A DNA stretch of 64,000 nt, taken from positions 7,452,169-7,516,168 of the forward strand of contig CM022679.1 of assembly GCA_012295275.1 (NCBI GenBank), read 5' to 3'. Positions 1 to 26,312 of this stretch are shown piece by piece. The DNA is from Chrysomallon squamiferum (lineage: Eukaryota > Mollusca > Gastropoda > Neomphalida > Peltospiridae). Both the position numbers and the translations under genes were made by a program. Every line of letters starts with the position of its first letter. The first letter of the stretch is position 1. The notes under the pieces were generated by a model. The model ran no database searches, was not told the origin of the DNA, and was given only the letters and a program-made list of their open reading frames with translations.

Positions 1-688
1 CTAGTGCTAATAGTAGAAATGGTAATTGTAGTCGTAATATTAGTAGTTTTAACAGTGGATTGTGGTGGTATTAGTAGTAATAGTACAGTAATTGCAGTAG
101 TAGAAATGACGTAGTTTTAATTTTAAAAAAGTGGTAATAGTGCAGTACTTGTAAGAGTATTAATTTTTGTGTAGAAATTCTACTAAAGTAATAGTCATAC
201 ATGATGACAGTACAAACAACAGTAGTAGCTGTAGCAGCAGCATCAGTAGTGGTAGCCGTAGCAGAAACTTGGAGAAGTTGTACTTGTAGCTGTATTGTAA
301 TGAGCCCACTTTTGACCTTAAAACTGGAGTAGGAGTGGATACAAAAACACCATCCCTAACAACTTGACATTTCCCTTACCGAGAACAGATAATACATATT
401 GATTTGATAAATACGTCACTCACAAGAAAATTGCCAACTGTGGCTTTTCAGAGTTGCATGATAATAAGAAAAAAAATACCTCATCTCCACATTGGTAAGT
501 GCTCTTTGCTAGCAAAACTTAATAACAATGTGTTGGAGTAGAAAGAAAATGAAATCGTCACAGCTTTATTGAGAATATTAAGATGCACTTATAGTTATAT
601 GTACGTTCATAAAGATGCCAAAAAAACCCCAGCAACTAGAAAAGAAACGCTAGAAATCACACACACACACACAGACACACACACTAAG

Positions 689-720
<32 letters not shown>

Positions 721-959
721 TAAAATTAAACATAAAAAAATAAAATTGAAAAAAAGCTATTTAACGTTTATATGAAGTAAACAAATATTTAAAACTCTAA
801 ATAAATAAACAGATGTAAATATTAAATTTCCGTCATAAAAAAACCCGTTGTCGTCACTTCATCAGTTATTCATCATTTAGCAGAAAGCGATCTTACACAC
901 ACACCCTCTCATAAACCGGAAAATATTATATTACGTGAATGAAACGGTAAAACAACCCA

Positions 960-1030
960 ACAAGATGAGATCTGAGGATTTGACCCTTCGTGCGTCTGGC
1001 CAGCTCTAACCACTGAGAGTCAGGTCGTGT
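960..1030 (-). repeat. tRNA-like SINE head or tRNA pseudogene
   Basis: On the minus strand a segment with CAGTGGTTAGAGC (near 1005-1018) resembles a pol III A box, and GGGTCAAATCC (977-987) resembles a B box; both read in the same direction at tRNA-like spacing. The stem pairing of a functional tRNA is not evident, so a tRNA-derived SINE fragment is more likely than a working tRNA gene. Confidence 0.45.
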
Positions 1031-1337
1031 TTCTGGCAGATCAGTTTAACCAGTGGATCCGAGTGGATTCACTCCGTCGCCTCAGATTCCGTTAACGATA
1101 GGCGCAGCAGATGTTACAGTGTGAAAGATACCTGTCAGAGAAACAAATGACTGCTAACGAGCCGAACAAATAATACTATTTATTACCATCGTTCCATCCA
1201 CATACTCTGTTTCTGTTTCCTCTCTTGTGCGTATATTCCAGCATACAAATCTGTTTGTTGTGCTTGTCACTCAAGCGTTTGACATTTGGTATTCGACAAT
1301 GATATTTTTCTAAACAAACCAGTTCGTATACTAGTAC

Positions 1338-1338
<1 letters not shown>

Positions 1339-1401
<63 letters not shown>

Positions 1402-1402
1402 T
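1339..1402. repeat. (ATT)n microsatellite
   Basis: About 20 uninterrupted ATT units, followed by degenerate T-rich sequence. Confidence 0.95.
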
Positions 1403-2496
1403 TATTTATTATTATTGATTAATAGTTTATTTATTTATTTATTTTAAATTATCTAATAAATATTTTATACCTCTGTTAAATATCCATTACTAAAATTTTA
1501 ATGCAGTATAACAATTCAGCTATAATATTTTATCTAATGAGGTAATTCGCTTACTATTATATTTTATGTGTAATTCACAATAAAGACGTTTTCTATAAAG
1601 AAGAATAAGTAGGCATGATGCTTGTCATTCTACAGAATATTGTACTGGAAACAGCAAGGACGTGACGACATGTTAAAAATAACATATACAAAACTCTTTG
1701 TTACATTTATTTCAGTTCGTTTAATCTTACTGAATTGTAAAACATGCATTTATAAATTTCTCGATTTCTACGGCTTCGTCGAAAGGTTTAATCTCTCGCT
1801 CTAAGTTGGAGTAAATCTATAGGCTATACTATTTTGAAGAGCGGATTTATTGAATAAAACAACGTGAATAAAACAACAAAAAAACAACAAACAAAAAACA
1901 AAAAAAGAACAACAAACAAAACGTTCAAAACAATCTCCCATTAAATGAATATGGCTTTTCTGCACTTGACTATTTTTTAATCTTAAAAAACCAAAAAAAA
2001 AAACACTGTCTGTAAAAACGAGATTACGAGTTGTTCGGCTGCTGTTTATTTTTCATGTGTGGAATCAAACAACCACTATTAATAATTCACCTTCTGTGCC
2101 GCTCTTACAAACAATAAAGAGACAAAGAAGCTGTGGTAATTGCGGCTTTTCTTTCAATCTTCTTGGTATTAAAGTATTGCATCACTCGCTGAATTCTCTC
2201 TGTTTTAAACTAGATCGTATTAGTCGATGACCTTTATTTTAGAACGTTCTCTTTCTCTCACGATTAGTTGATTCGGTTCTGGTAATTTTCTAAATTATTA
2301 ATATACACGTTGTCTGTCACTTCATTTGAATCCTTCATGTCACTGTCTACCGAGTCTGCGTCTCTGTGTTTCACTGAGCAAGTTCTAAGAATAACACGTT
2401 TTGAAAAAGCATTTTGTTTTATTTAGAAAAAATGAATATGATATCTGTATATCTGTGCTCTGAACAATTCGTATGAAGATAATATTCTTCTTTACA

Positions 2497-2525
2497 GATA
2501 CATATACATACATACATACATGCAC

Positions 2526-2557
<32 letters not shown>

Positions 2558-2680
2558 CTACTTACAAACATACATACATACATATATATATATATACATA
2601 GATCCATACATAATACATACATACACACATACACACATACATACATACATACATACATACATACATACATACATGCATAC
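2497..2680. repeat. (CATA)n microsatellite, interrupted
   Basis: Imperfect CATA/CACA tetranucleotide array with a short TA core; its six-frame translations (YIHT-type and MYVC-type) are repeat artefacts. Confidence 0.95.
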
Positions 2681-4640
2681 ACCTACACACACCTTATTCC
2701 TTTTCTTTTTCCCATATATTTTAAGCAGATTTTCAAAGAAATTCTCTTTGGATTCTTTTGATCCTTTTAATCGAAATGCAGATATTTTTCTGTCAGACAA
2801 AATACTCTTATTTTATCGTAAATTTCTATAATGAAAATACCAGACACATTTAACTTCATTGTGGACTTTTATAAAGTTAACACAAATCGTCCCTTTATTT
2901 GAAATTCATCTTTTGTACAGACAAGGATTTCGAACGTTTTTTTTTTTTTTTTCATTCAATAACAACAGCTAGATTTAGTGTATGAACCATAATTTCTGTT
3001 ATTACAGCAAAACAGCAAATTGTTACAAGAATGATGGAATCGTTTTGACAACGGTGTGGGAGAAAGCTGTATTTAGGCTTAATTCACTTATTCTGTTGTC
3101 TGTTTAATTTGTATATTTATGTACGTCTTGTTGCTTCAAATTAAACTAACTATATTTATTTCGACATCAAACATACGGCGTGGGTACAAAACATGCAGAG
3201 ATAAATAAAAAAATTTTTTTCCTTTAAATTAACGTCACTGTCTCGACATCGTTATTATCACAGTTGTTATTGTCGTGGTGGGGGTTGTGGTTCTGTTGTC
3301 GTTGTGGATGCTGTGGTTGTTTTTTTGTTACTGCTGTTGCTGATGGTTGTTTTTATTACCATAAACCAAGTCGTTTTAGCAGTAATAGTAATAGGAGTAG
3401 CAGCAGAAGTAGAAGTAGTGGTAGTTGTCGTCGTCGGCGTAGTTGTAGCATGATATTGTTTTTATTTAATAAGTATGTTGTTATAATGTAGCAATAAATG
3501 CGAGCACTATATTAAAGATACAATGTTTTCGTCACTGGAGATTTAAGTAGCTTCTAGGCAATGATAATTATCTGCTGTTTGTTCCAAGCGGATTAAATCT
3601 CTGCTGAAATTGTGAGGTATTTTTATAATTAACCCTAACTAGTTATTAACAATATTTACTAACAGCTATTCTCAGATCGCTACATAAATTTTGCGTGTTA
3701 ACAGAACGCCTATGGGCGTTATTAAAATGTTATTACCATATAATCGTTCAAACACACGTGTTTTAGTAAAATAATAAAGATAACGAAATAATTGGAGCAA
3801 TATATTTTTTATATAATTAGAACAATAAAGTTGCTATGACTCTTCAGAATATGCGCGTCAGTCACTTTCTTTGATGCTGTTGCTGCCTTTTGTGACGTAG
3901 AGACGTCACGTGGTATGACGAGTTTCAGGAATAACACAACCGATACTAGCCAATGTCTTTGAAGTATCAAACAAATACACAGTCTTCAGTTTACGATAAG
4001 AAGCAAATGGCATGGCGCTGCTGTAAAGGCTACTTTTATTGATTAAAGAGATTTTAAAACGATCGATCTCGTAGACAATAAAAAAACATTGAATCACTTA
4101 CTCAAGCATAAAACGCAGGAAGAAGAGATAAGCCAATGAATCCCACATTAAGAAAGGTTCTCGGGACAGATCGAGTCTGCAGCAAAAGTTATCCCGCTTT
4201 TGTTAATAAAGTATATCACAACACTGACAGTCGCTATGTATGAAAAATAAATATTTGTTTAATAACACCGCGGCGTATTTTATTGTGGATGCTTATTAGG
4301 TATTTTATATCTGGTTATTTGTTTGTTCAGTGGCGACACAAAAGATTATTTGTAGCGTTTTTCCTAGGCTACTCTCAACCATTACAGCAAAATATATTTT
4401 ACGTGTACCTTCCTATAGACAGAAGAATACGTAACCATGTCTTTGATACACCAGTACTGGCTGGAACTGGAAAAACAGCAGTAAAGCGAAATGTGAATGT
4501 GAGAATCAAATGAAATGCTACAGTGTAAGATACTACTACAATGTTTATCTTTTAGTATAAACATGACCATCGTTATAACAGTTTGTCATAATTGCAATTG
4601 ATACGTTTTTGTTTTGGGTTCTTTGTTGTTTTGTTGTTGT

Positions 4641-4748
<108 letters not shown>

Positions 4749-6331
4749 GCATAATTCTTGTTCTAGTATTATTATCATCATTTTGGGGATCAGTTATTTG
4801 TATACTTAATTGTTAATGACTGAAATCTTTTCTCGTTCTTCATTTTTTATTTCATTACAGTAACTGTTTTCAAAGTGGTGAACGTTTACGACAACCAAAC
4901 CGTGAAAAGACTGCGCACCGTGATAATAATTTTGCTTATTACAAATTGTATTCAGGTCATAGGCCAGCCTAAATCACTGCATTTAGAAAACACAAATGTA
5001 TATTTTATATTCTAATACTAACAGTGTGTTACGTGGAGACCAGACCAGCCTATTCAAAGCACATCATACAAATATAATTATATCATTTTTTGTTTTTTTT
5101 TAATTTTTATTTATCACCGACTTGACATTACGGTTAAAAACAATTATCTAACTGTAGACCTGGATACCTGCATTACATTTTAAGTGACTTTAAATAATGA
5201 CTTCTGACAACTTCACTGATCCTCGAGTGTTTTAAAGTACTTCCAGAAATGATCTCATTTCATCGACAGTTAAAGAATTTCTTTGTACGGAAAGGTTATC
5301 TCGAAAATATGAACCTCTCTGCTACATTGATGAATTAAGAAAGTCTGGATAGCGTATTTATCACAGCCAAAGCTTTAAAAAAATGAAATAAAATAAAACA
5401 AAAATAAATAAATTATCACTGTTGAAGTAAGTGAGATATCGTTTTCATCAGAGTAATTTATTATTATTACTTTTATTTCATGTTTAATCTTTTTAAAAAA
5501 CATACCTAAAATAAAAAAATGTTCCGCTGTTTTGATTTAAGACACCTTTTCATAAGCGTAATGCAACTTTTTTTTTTTTCTTCTGTTTTTCTAGAAAGCA
5601 AAAATTTAAAAGTAAAACACATACAGGATCCAAATGATAAATGAAATTGCACTGGTCTTAAATTTATTTCATTCAATGTTCGTTTTATTTGCTTATTTGT
5701 TTCGATTTCATTTTATTTAGTATTAATGTCTTTTAAATCAAATTTGTCCTTAAAATTTATACATTTTTCACTCTTTCTTTTCAGGTACTTTTGTCTAAGT
5801 TAATCCAAACACAACCAAAATTAATATTTGGGCTTCTTCTCTCTTTGAAATTTCAATATCATAAAAATAACAGACACTATGAATCTGAAAATTAATAACG
5901 TTTCAAATTCCATCTCATTTAACTTTATGAATTATTCAAGTTTTTCAAACATGAAAAATGTTGGCAGTTTCATAGATATTGTGGAGATTGGGAACCAGAA
6001 GATATAAAAGTCACCAATTATTTTTTTTTTCTTCTGAAATTTATTATGTTTTAGGTTTTTTTGAAGCCTTGATAATTTATCTCAGTGAAAACCTCCCATA
6101 ACATGAACTGAACTGAACTGAAACTAACTAAATTGAACTGTCACTGTTTTACAAGTTCTTCTGGTACATGCTCATTGTATTCTATTGGTTATATACTTTC
6201 ACAAACGTGTTAACTTATTAGCAGTATGCACATACAGGGCTGAGAGATGAAGCTGTTAGACTGCAGCCGTTGCCCTAAGGCTTGTTTATCAAAGGCCATG
6301 TTCTCTACCTTTGCTTCTGTAAAAAAAAAAA

Positions 6332-6335
<4 letters not shown>

Positions 6336-6425
<90 letters not shown>
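6336..6425. repeat. (GA)n microsatellite
   Basis: About 90 bp of pure GA dinucleotides after a short A-run. Confidence 0.97.
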
Positions 6426-6428
<3 letters not shown>

Positions 6429-6859
6429 GAAATGCATGACTAATGCTTAAAAACGGATAATATGTTTTAGATATTCTTAAAAATCCATTTTATTTTGGCA
6501 TGTTTATACTTAGAACATAAAGTGATTCTCAGTCTTCCGCGACAGGTATTCGATCCTATATCTGTCCAGTACGTTCATTTAACAGACTCTTTATTTAAGT
6601 TACACGGGTAGTAATATTTAGGCTAACTACTTTGATCTTGTCACTTTTTGTTACATTCACACTGTCACTGATGAAGCTATTCAGAACTCTGATCACTTCT
6701 ATTGGAAGATCAATCATCTGTTACTTGCGCTCTTATCGGCGAAGTAACGAGTTTGTTACGCTTGCGTATCTTGATAAATTGTTTTGCTCAAATGATGGCA
6801 GATAAGAAAATCCTGGACGTTTTGACTGATTGTTGTTGTGTGGGCCACTGGACCTAAAT

Positions 6860-6945
6860 ACGCAACAGCGATGGGTTGGAGCATGCGGATCATTTCCATT
6901 AACACCGGAGTTGGTGAGATAGTCCCTGGGATCGATTCCGCTTGA
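6860..6945 (+). repeat. tRNA-like SINE fragment
   Basis: GGGTTGGAGCATGCGG (near 6873-6888) resembles an A box and GGGATCGATTCC (near 6928-6939) a B box, on the same strand about 40 bp apart. This is the organisation of a tRNA-derived SINE head. The body is degenerate and no target-site duplication was identified. Confidence 0.4.
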
Positions 6946-7045
6946 TGGATAGGTTTTCGCTGGCCAATTTATAAAAGTCTGATGTTCATACAGTCCTTAA
7001 TTTGAAAATACTTCAGATTGCAAAAGAGGTGTGAAAAATGAATCT

Positions 7046-7082
<37 letters not shown>

Positions 7083-9198
7083 TTTTATTTTTTTATCAGT
7101 GACTGTATCAAAGAATTTTGGAAAAATCATAACGGTCTTTGTTTAAAACATTAATACGAGCTCCCCGTAGCGTGTCTGAACGTGGTATAAGTATGTGTTT
7201 GAATACAAAATATATGATGATTTGGAAACCTCTTTTCCATCATTTATTCGTTATGAATAATTTATTCATAAGTTGTTAAATTTGATAAACTACCTCTTCC
7301 GAAAAAAAGTTAATGACGACAATAAAGATTATGACAAAATGAGACGAAAAGAAATTAAAAAAAAAAGACACTGATAAATAAAATAAGTGTAGAAATAGAA
7401 ATTTATTAAACAGAAAAGAAAAACGATATGAGCCTTCGTAGTGTATTAAATGTCAGTTTCAAGACCAAAGTTTATTATGTTTTAATTAACTGAGTAGGGT
7501 TTATGTGATAAAAAGTGAAAAATATTTCTTTAGTTTGCATTTAGATATTATTTATTTTTTAAATTACTTTTTTCTTTAATTTATTATACAAATTTTGTCC
7601 GTCAAAATAGTTCTTTTTCAGATAAATTAAGACAATAAAATCTAATTTTTGGGGAAAATATAAAGACTTGAAGACAGTTATGTGATTTCTGTAAAACATA
7701 TTACTGAAATGCACTCGTTAACATTCGACCATATTGGTTCAAATGTAGCATCTTTCTTTTTCGAAGAAAATTAAAACGGTTACTGAACCAATAATTCAGC
7801 ATTAACTAATCTACAGAAAATTCGAAAGAGAATAATCAATATGTCCCAAATTGTAATTACAGTGAGAGAAAGTTCTAACAGTATTTTTTTTTTTTTTTTT
7901 TGAGAGTATAGTCTGAATAGGCAGATTGGTTTAAGAAAACTCCTAAATTATATTAACGATAATGGAAAGATTCAATTTGAGAAAATATTCTTAACTTTAC
8001 TTATAAAATTTAATCTAATATTGCTTGCGATTCGGTAATTAAAGTTTTCTAATTATCAAACTGATAAGATATAAAATATCAGTTATTACCGGGACTGTAA
8101 GTATGCAGAATAGTTAGCTATATTTTACTGTTTATTCTGAATGCCCTCATTCATCTGTCATCTTTACACCTGACTCCAGCTGAGAAGTGTAAAACCATCA
8201 CAGAGCACACAGACCATCACAGATACAGAAACCCTCAACACTTTAGCCATGCTCCTTAAATCCGTTACCGGTGATACCGTACAACACGGCTGAGTGACAG
8301 ATTCACTGACTGTGTTAATAAAACGTGAAAACGTCTCCATGTTTGAGGTTGGGGTTTTTTAATCACATTTTCACTCTTTAAAGTTTGAGAAGAGTCAATG
8401 GAGTGACCCCAGAAAAATACTGTCAGTGTCAAAATGATTTGATAAAATTGTCACGGCTCTTGTTTTTGACAGAAGCTTGGATTCAGCACGCTCAGAATTG
8501 TTTCATTCATGCTGGGCAAGATCGAATTTATAAAGGTTTTTTTTTTCTTTACTTTTCTTTTTCTTTGAGCGAGAAGTTTGGAAAGTAGCTGTGATCTTTA
8601 TTGGAATCGTTTACCCCATGTCGTTATATTTATGAGCTGTTCTATTCAAATGTATTCTGAATTCATCTTTTTTTATTTTATATTATTATTTCCACTTTAA
8701 TTTGTAATTTTTATTACATTCTTTTATAATTTATATCTTTCTGATTCATTTTTTTGAAATCATTATTTATTTTATTTGATTATTATTATTTTTTTAATGT
8801 TTAATTTTCATTTCTTATTCTTTCTTTTTTAATTTTTTTTTCAACTTTTTTATTTTCTTTGGCATTATTATTAACAGTAATTTCTTCCTCCATTTGTTTT
8901 GTTTGTTTGTTTGTTTGTTTACAGTACATTTCTGAGGGGGTTGGGTATCATCGTTATTCATTCAGTCTCTCTTCCTTCCCTAAGTTGAACACAGTATTAT
9001 TTGAATATAATGGATTTGAGTGTATGAATAGTTCAGTTTATATGCTAATTAAAAAGTCGTTTTGTTCATTTTCAATATGACACCATCATAATCACCATCA
9101 CCATCATTACAACAACCTCTAGCATCATTACCATCATCTTCTAAATATATATATTTGTTTTAAAATCATGTTTCTAATCATGTATTTATTTATTGCAG

Positions 9199-22291
<13,093 letters not shown>

Positions 22292-24550
22292 TTATTTCTG
22301 TGGGTTCCTTCGGAATTTCAGTTTGTAGGTGATATCTGGGTAGGTTTCAGGACAGCAAGAGTATTTCGTTTCCTCTCGTTTTACTTCAGTGTTCTCGAGA
22401 GACCAGTTTGGATGTTCTGCGTAGAACGACATGTCCACTGTAGTCTCGAAAGGGAAAAGCTGAAGCTGTAGTTGCTGACCGTTATACACCCATGACCCAA
22501 ATCTCATCTCACAAGTGATGATGTCCTCGTCGGTGCTGTTAACAGAGCAGTACGTTCTATACCTGACTGGCTCAATGAGCAAGATGTCGCCGTTGTTATA
22601 TGCGATTGACTTAGCATCTTCTAGACGAACTCTTTCTGATAAAAAGCTGCATAAAAATAAATAAATTGAAGTAAAAGTATTTTTGCAAATTAAGGATATT
22701 CAAATATATATAAATGAAATGTTTTTAAGTTTATGTTTTATTTTATTGTATTTTATTAATTATTAGTAGTAGTAGTACTTTTTTTTTTTTTTTTCGTTCT
22801 TTTTCTTTTTTGCTGATGAATATCTGTTATTTATAAAATGATAAAATTAAAGTTAATTACATCAGAGTCGACTTCTTCTGTTCACGTTTTGCCTTGAAAA
22901 CTAGTTCTACAAAACTGGACAGGACCTTTAACTAATGTAATTTCTACAAACTCAAAAATTCCCGTTATAACCCGTCTATCACAGACATTGGTATGATTCG
23001 TTTCGAAAGCCTCATACAGTTTATTTCCTTACAATTAACTGTTTTGATGGAAAACAACATAATTATTCGCTTCTCGCTCGTTTATGATATACCTGCCATA
23101 TAAATGTATATCTGGTTTCTAGATAAGATCTCTGGACACAGGTACCTCATCAACATCATAGTCTGACTTGGACCAAGAACAGTGCATATCCTTCCAATTC
23201 ATTTGAATCCAAACCAGAATATCAATGTACATATTTTCTGTGTTCTAGAAAAAAAAAAAAAAATAATAAAATAAAACATGGATATTTTCAGCAGAAATAA
23301 TTTTCCAGTGAGTGCCACATGGACAGGCTGAGAGAGTGTGCGTGAGGAAAATAAAATTTAAATTTATTATCTTTAGGTGCAGTTTTAATATGTATATATA
23401 TATATATTACATATCTGGTGGTGGACACCATTATTTATATTTTACAAATTCACAGTTCGATTATAGATCTTGCTTTGTGACATTCTATAACACAAACAAT
23501 GGTGTGAGTGTACTTGTTTACATGTACGTGTATATAAAATATCACTTTCCGCTAACTGCTTACTGATTATCACAGCCTCTTGACTGTATAATGATCTTCA
23601 CACAGGAAATATCCAATTTATGCTTAAGTGTATTATAATGCTCGTTCATCGCAATATGAATGAAGTGGAAACAAATAAAACAATGCACCTCATACTAATT
23701 CTACTGACATCACGTGTAATATCACATTACATGAAAACGTACTTAAAAAGAGCTGTTCAAAAGACATGAAACATTCGAATTAAAAAACAAATTTCTAAAA
23801 AAAAGACGGAGTAATGCTCATATATCTATATCAGTATATCTGTCTATCTTCCTGTCTGTCTGTCCATTTATCCATCCATCTAGATAGATAAATAGATAGC
23901 TATACAAACCCATTCAGATGTGTGTGTATACACACATATCTATATCTATATCTAAACATATATATATATATACTTACCATGTCATAAACACGTACAGGCT
24001 TCATTGAGAACTCAACTTTGACTGGAGTACTCATATTTGGCATTGGTATAGTCGGATAATGAAATTCAGAGACAAGTTTTGAAAACAACCTTTCGTAAAC
24101 ATTTCCATTCACCGTAAAGTTAAAAAGATACTTCATGAAATAAACTTTGTTAGAGATATATATTAATAGGATATATTTAGTTGTTTATATGTAGCTAATT
24201 TTTCTTGAAGGCCTTTAACCATTTTTTTGTGGATGAATATAATCTGCATAAGATTTCAAAGTGCATATTTGATAGTTTGAACGAATATTCTGTATTCTAG
24301 TCATTTCAGTTTTATTGTTTTTATTGTCTCAAGCGTCCAATCCTTGTTCATAATAACACTTTAAAATATAAGATGCATGCTAAAAATATAAGAAAAAAAT
24401 GAAAGGACGCACACACACATACTACTGGCGACACGATAAACAAACTGATGGAATTACACAAAATCCTACGATATTCACACTTTAAAGTTAATTTTTAAAG
24501 ACCTGTCTGTGCTATTAGATTTTCATTTTAAAATAATATGAAAAACTTAC

Positions 24551-24817
24551 CCATTTTCTTCTATATCTGCAGTCGTAACCCGAAATCGCTGATTTCGTTG
24601 ATTCTGACTTACTTGTATATATAGTCCTTTGTCCACATGTGATGATTTGAAAATTACCTAATTTATCAGAAGAGTCACACATTATGTATTCATTTTGACA
24701 AAAAGGTGTAATTAATTTTTTTATATTAACAACAGACAACTGAGGTAAAATGTCACTAGAGAATTTAATTATGGTCATCAGAGCGTAAATGATATTTAAT
24801 GTTTTATACAACGACAA
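24551..24817 (-). CDS. Possible exon of an unknown secreted Cys-containing protein
   Basis: I do not recognise this. An open minus-strand frame starts with Met, has a hydrophobic N-terminal stretch like a signal sequence (LNIIYALMTIIKF) and four cysteines, and runs into a strong donor (GGGTAAGT, just below 24551). It lies between the psi-1 exon 2 and its possible exon 1, on the same strand. No following exon was identified and the base composition is AT-rich like its surroundings, so it may be a chance frame. Confidence 0.2.
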
Positions 24818-25084
24818 TTTGAATATTAAATTAAAATAATCTTGTTCATTGTTAATTTAAAAAAAATGAAAAAGACATTGCCACACATTCAGATAACCCC
24901 AGTGATGTAAGTTACAATTTTGTGCGATAGAATACAATAAAAATGCAACTCTGGGTTGACTAGTAATATTTTTACTTAGTTTAATCAGATTTAGAAAAAA
25001 AAAATTTGATAATGCAGACACCTTTTCATTATACACTGAACTTAATTATTGTCATTACCTGTTTATATCTGGCTAGTATATTAT

Positions 25085-25175
25085 GAAAATAGAAGCTACT
25101 AGACAAACTACGCTATTACTATTATTACTATTACTACTACTACTACTACTACTACTACTATTAATAATAATAATA

Positions 25176-25207
<32 letters not shown>

Positions 25208-25222
25208 AATAATAATAATCAT
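25085..25222. repeat. (ACT)n/(AAT)n/(GAT)n trinucleotide tract
   Basis: Successive runs of ACT, AAT and GAT units; no coding potential beyond homopolymeric peptides. Confidence 0.93.
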
Positions 25223-25689
25223 AATAATATTTAATTAAGTAAGAAGAACAAAAAAATCATTCGAATCGTAACATGCAGGATAAAATCATAATGATCAGTA
25301 TTTAGCATTGTTTACTATGGTTCATACAGGGTTTTTTTCTCAAATCTCAGAAAGTTGGAACTCACTGTGGCCAGTGAAAAAACACCGAATGCGCAAACAA
25401 TCAGCACTCGCAACAAATCGTCAAGTTTCTGTTTGAGAAGACATAAGAACAGTTGTGTCCCATAATGTTTCAGTAGCCTTGGAGACTATTTAATTTTATT
25501 CGCACGCTAAGTAAACTAAATATATTTGTCACTGATTATACAACTCGCCCAATGAGAACTAAAACTGTAAGTGAAATTTTATTAACAACTAAGACTGAAA
25601 ATAAAATGACAAGAATAACTAGAAGTAGACATTTATATGACGTCATTTCATAAATAGAAATGTAAAACTCTCATTTTTCTTTTTGTGTT

Positions 25690-26075
25690 TCATTTATTTA
25701 TTTACAATAACAGTAGGAATAGTAGCAATAGTGGTGGTAATACCAGTAGCAGTACTATATTAGTAGTTGTAGTAGAAGTAGTTGAAGTAATAACAGTATT
25801 AACAGTGGTAGAAACAGAAATAGAAACAGCAGTAGTTGTATTAATAATACTGGTAGTTGTTACAGTGGTAGAAGTAATAGCTGAGTAGAAGCAGTTGTAG
25901 TAGTAGTAGTAGAATAGTAATAGAAGTAGTAAAAAGTAGTATCAGTAGTAGTACTAATAGTAGCAGCAGTAGTAGCGGCAACAGCAGCAGTAATGGAAGA
26001 GGTAGCAGTAAAAATAATAAATAGTGATAATGCTTATGATGATGAAGACAAATACAACAAACACAAACTGTAACA
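25690..26075. repeat. Degenerate (AGT)n-rich tract upstream of AChBP-2
   Basis: Long, imperfect GTA/AGT/GCA trinucleotide region ending about 240 bp before the AChBP-2 start codon. Its poly-Val/Leu frames are artefacts. Confidence 0.85.
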
Positions 26076-26312
26076 ACCAAAACAACAACTTATTACAGAC
26101 AGTTCATTTTATTTTACGTGAAGTGCTTTGTTTACAAATTCTTAATCTACTACCGTAGTGTAATTCAGCTTACTAGCAAAATAATAATAAATACTTGTTT
26201 CCTGTGACAGTACTGGAAGCAGGAAACATGTGATACCTTATCATAAAGATCATATTTTATATTTTACACTGTACACTGTACAACGACACACGAATTCTGT
26301 TCTTGATACCAA

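Larger units (their letters stand above)
22292..25416 (-). pseudogene. AChBP-like pseudogene, copy psi-1
   Basis: Minus-strand relic of an acetylcholine-binding protein gene (soluble Cys-loop-receptor ligand domain, no membrane part). Parts: possible signal-peptide exon 25366-25413 (hydrophobic LRVLIVCAFGVFSLAT, TTG where ATG is expected); exon 2 at 23978-24111 (VNGNVYERLF, PTIPM), 134 nt as in AChBP-2; exon 3 at 23093-23244, 152 nt as in both intact genes; exon 4 at 22292-22646 (355 nt as in AChBP-4) with Cys-loop CSVNSTDEDIITC, FGSW, and loop C YSCCPETY, ending at a stop with no transmembrane segment. Damage: no in-frame ATG found; the base pair before exon 2 is GG where AG is expected; codon 42 of exon 3 is TAG (23119-23121, minus strand) where both intact genes have the Trp of WxPD. 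Exon 4 is unbroken, so the decay may be recent. It is head-to-head with AChBP-2. An alternative first exon or RNA recoding cannot be excluded without transcripts. Confidence 0.75.

Noticed and set aside
4851-4953. Possible exon after TTCATTACAG reading TVFKVVNVYDNQTVKRLRTV and ending at a CAG/GT
   Set aside because: Recalls a GPCR loop-plus-helix, but it does not match tachykinin receptor TM1-TM3, and its phase and motifs do not connect to the exon at 9199.
25685-26080. Poly-Val and poly-Leu frames on both strands upstream of AChBP-2
   Set aside because: Artefacts of degenerate trinucleotide repeats.
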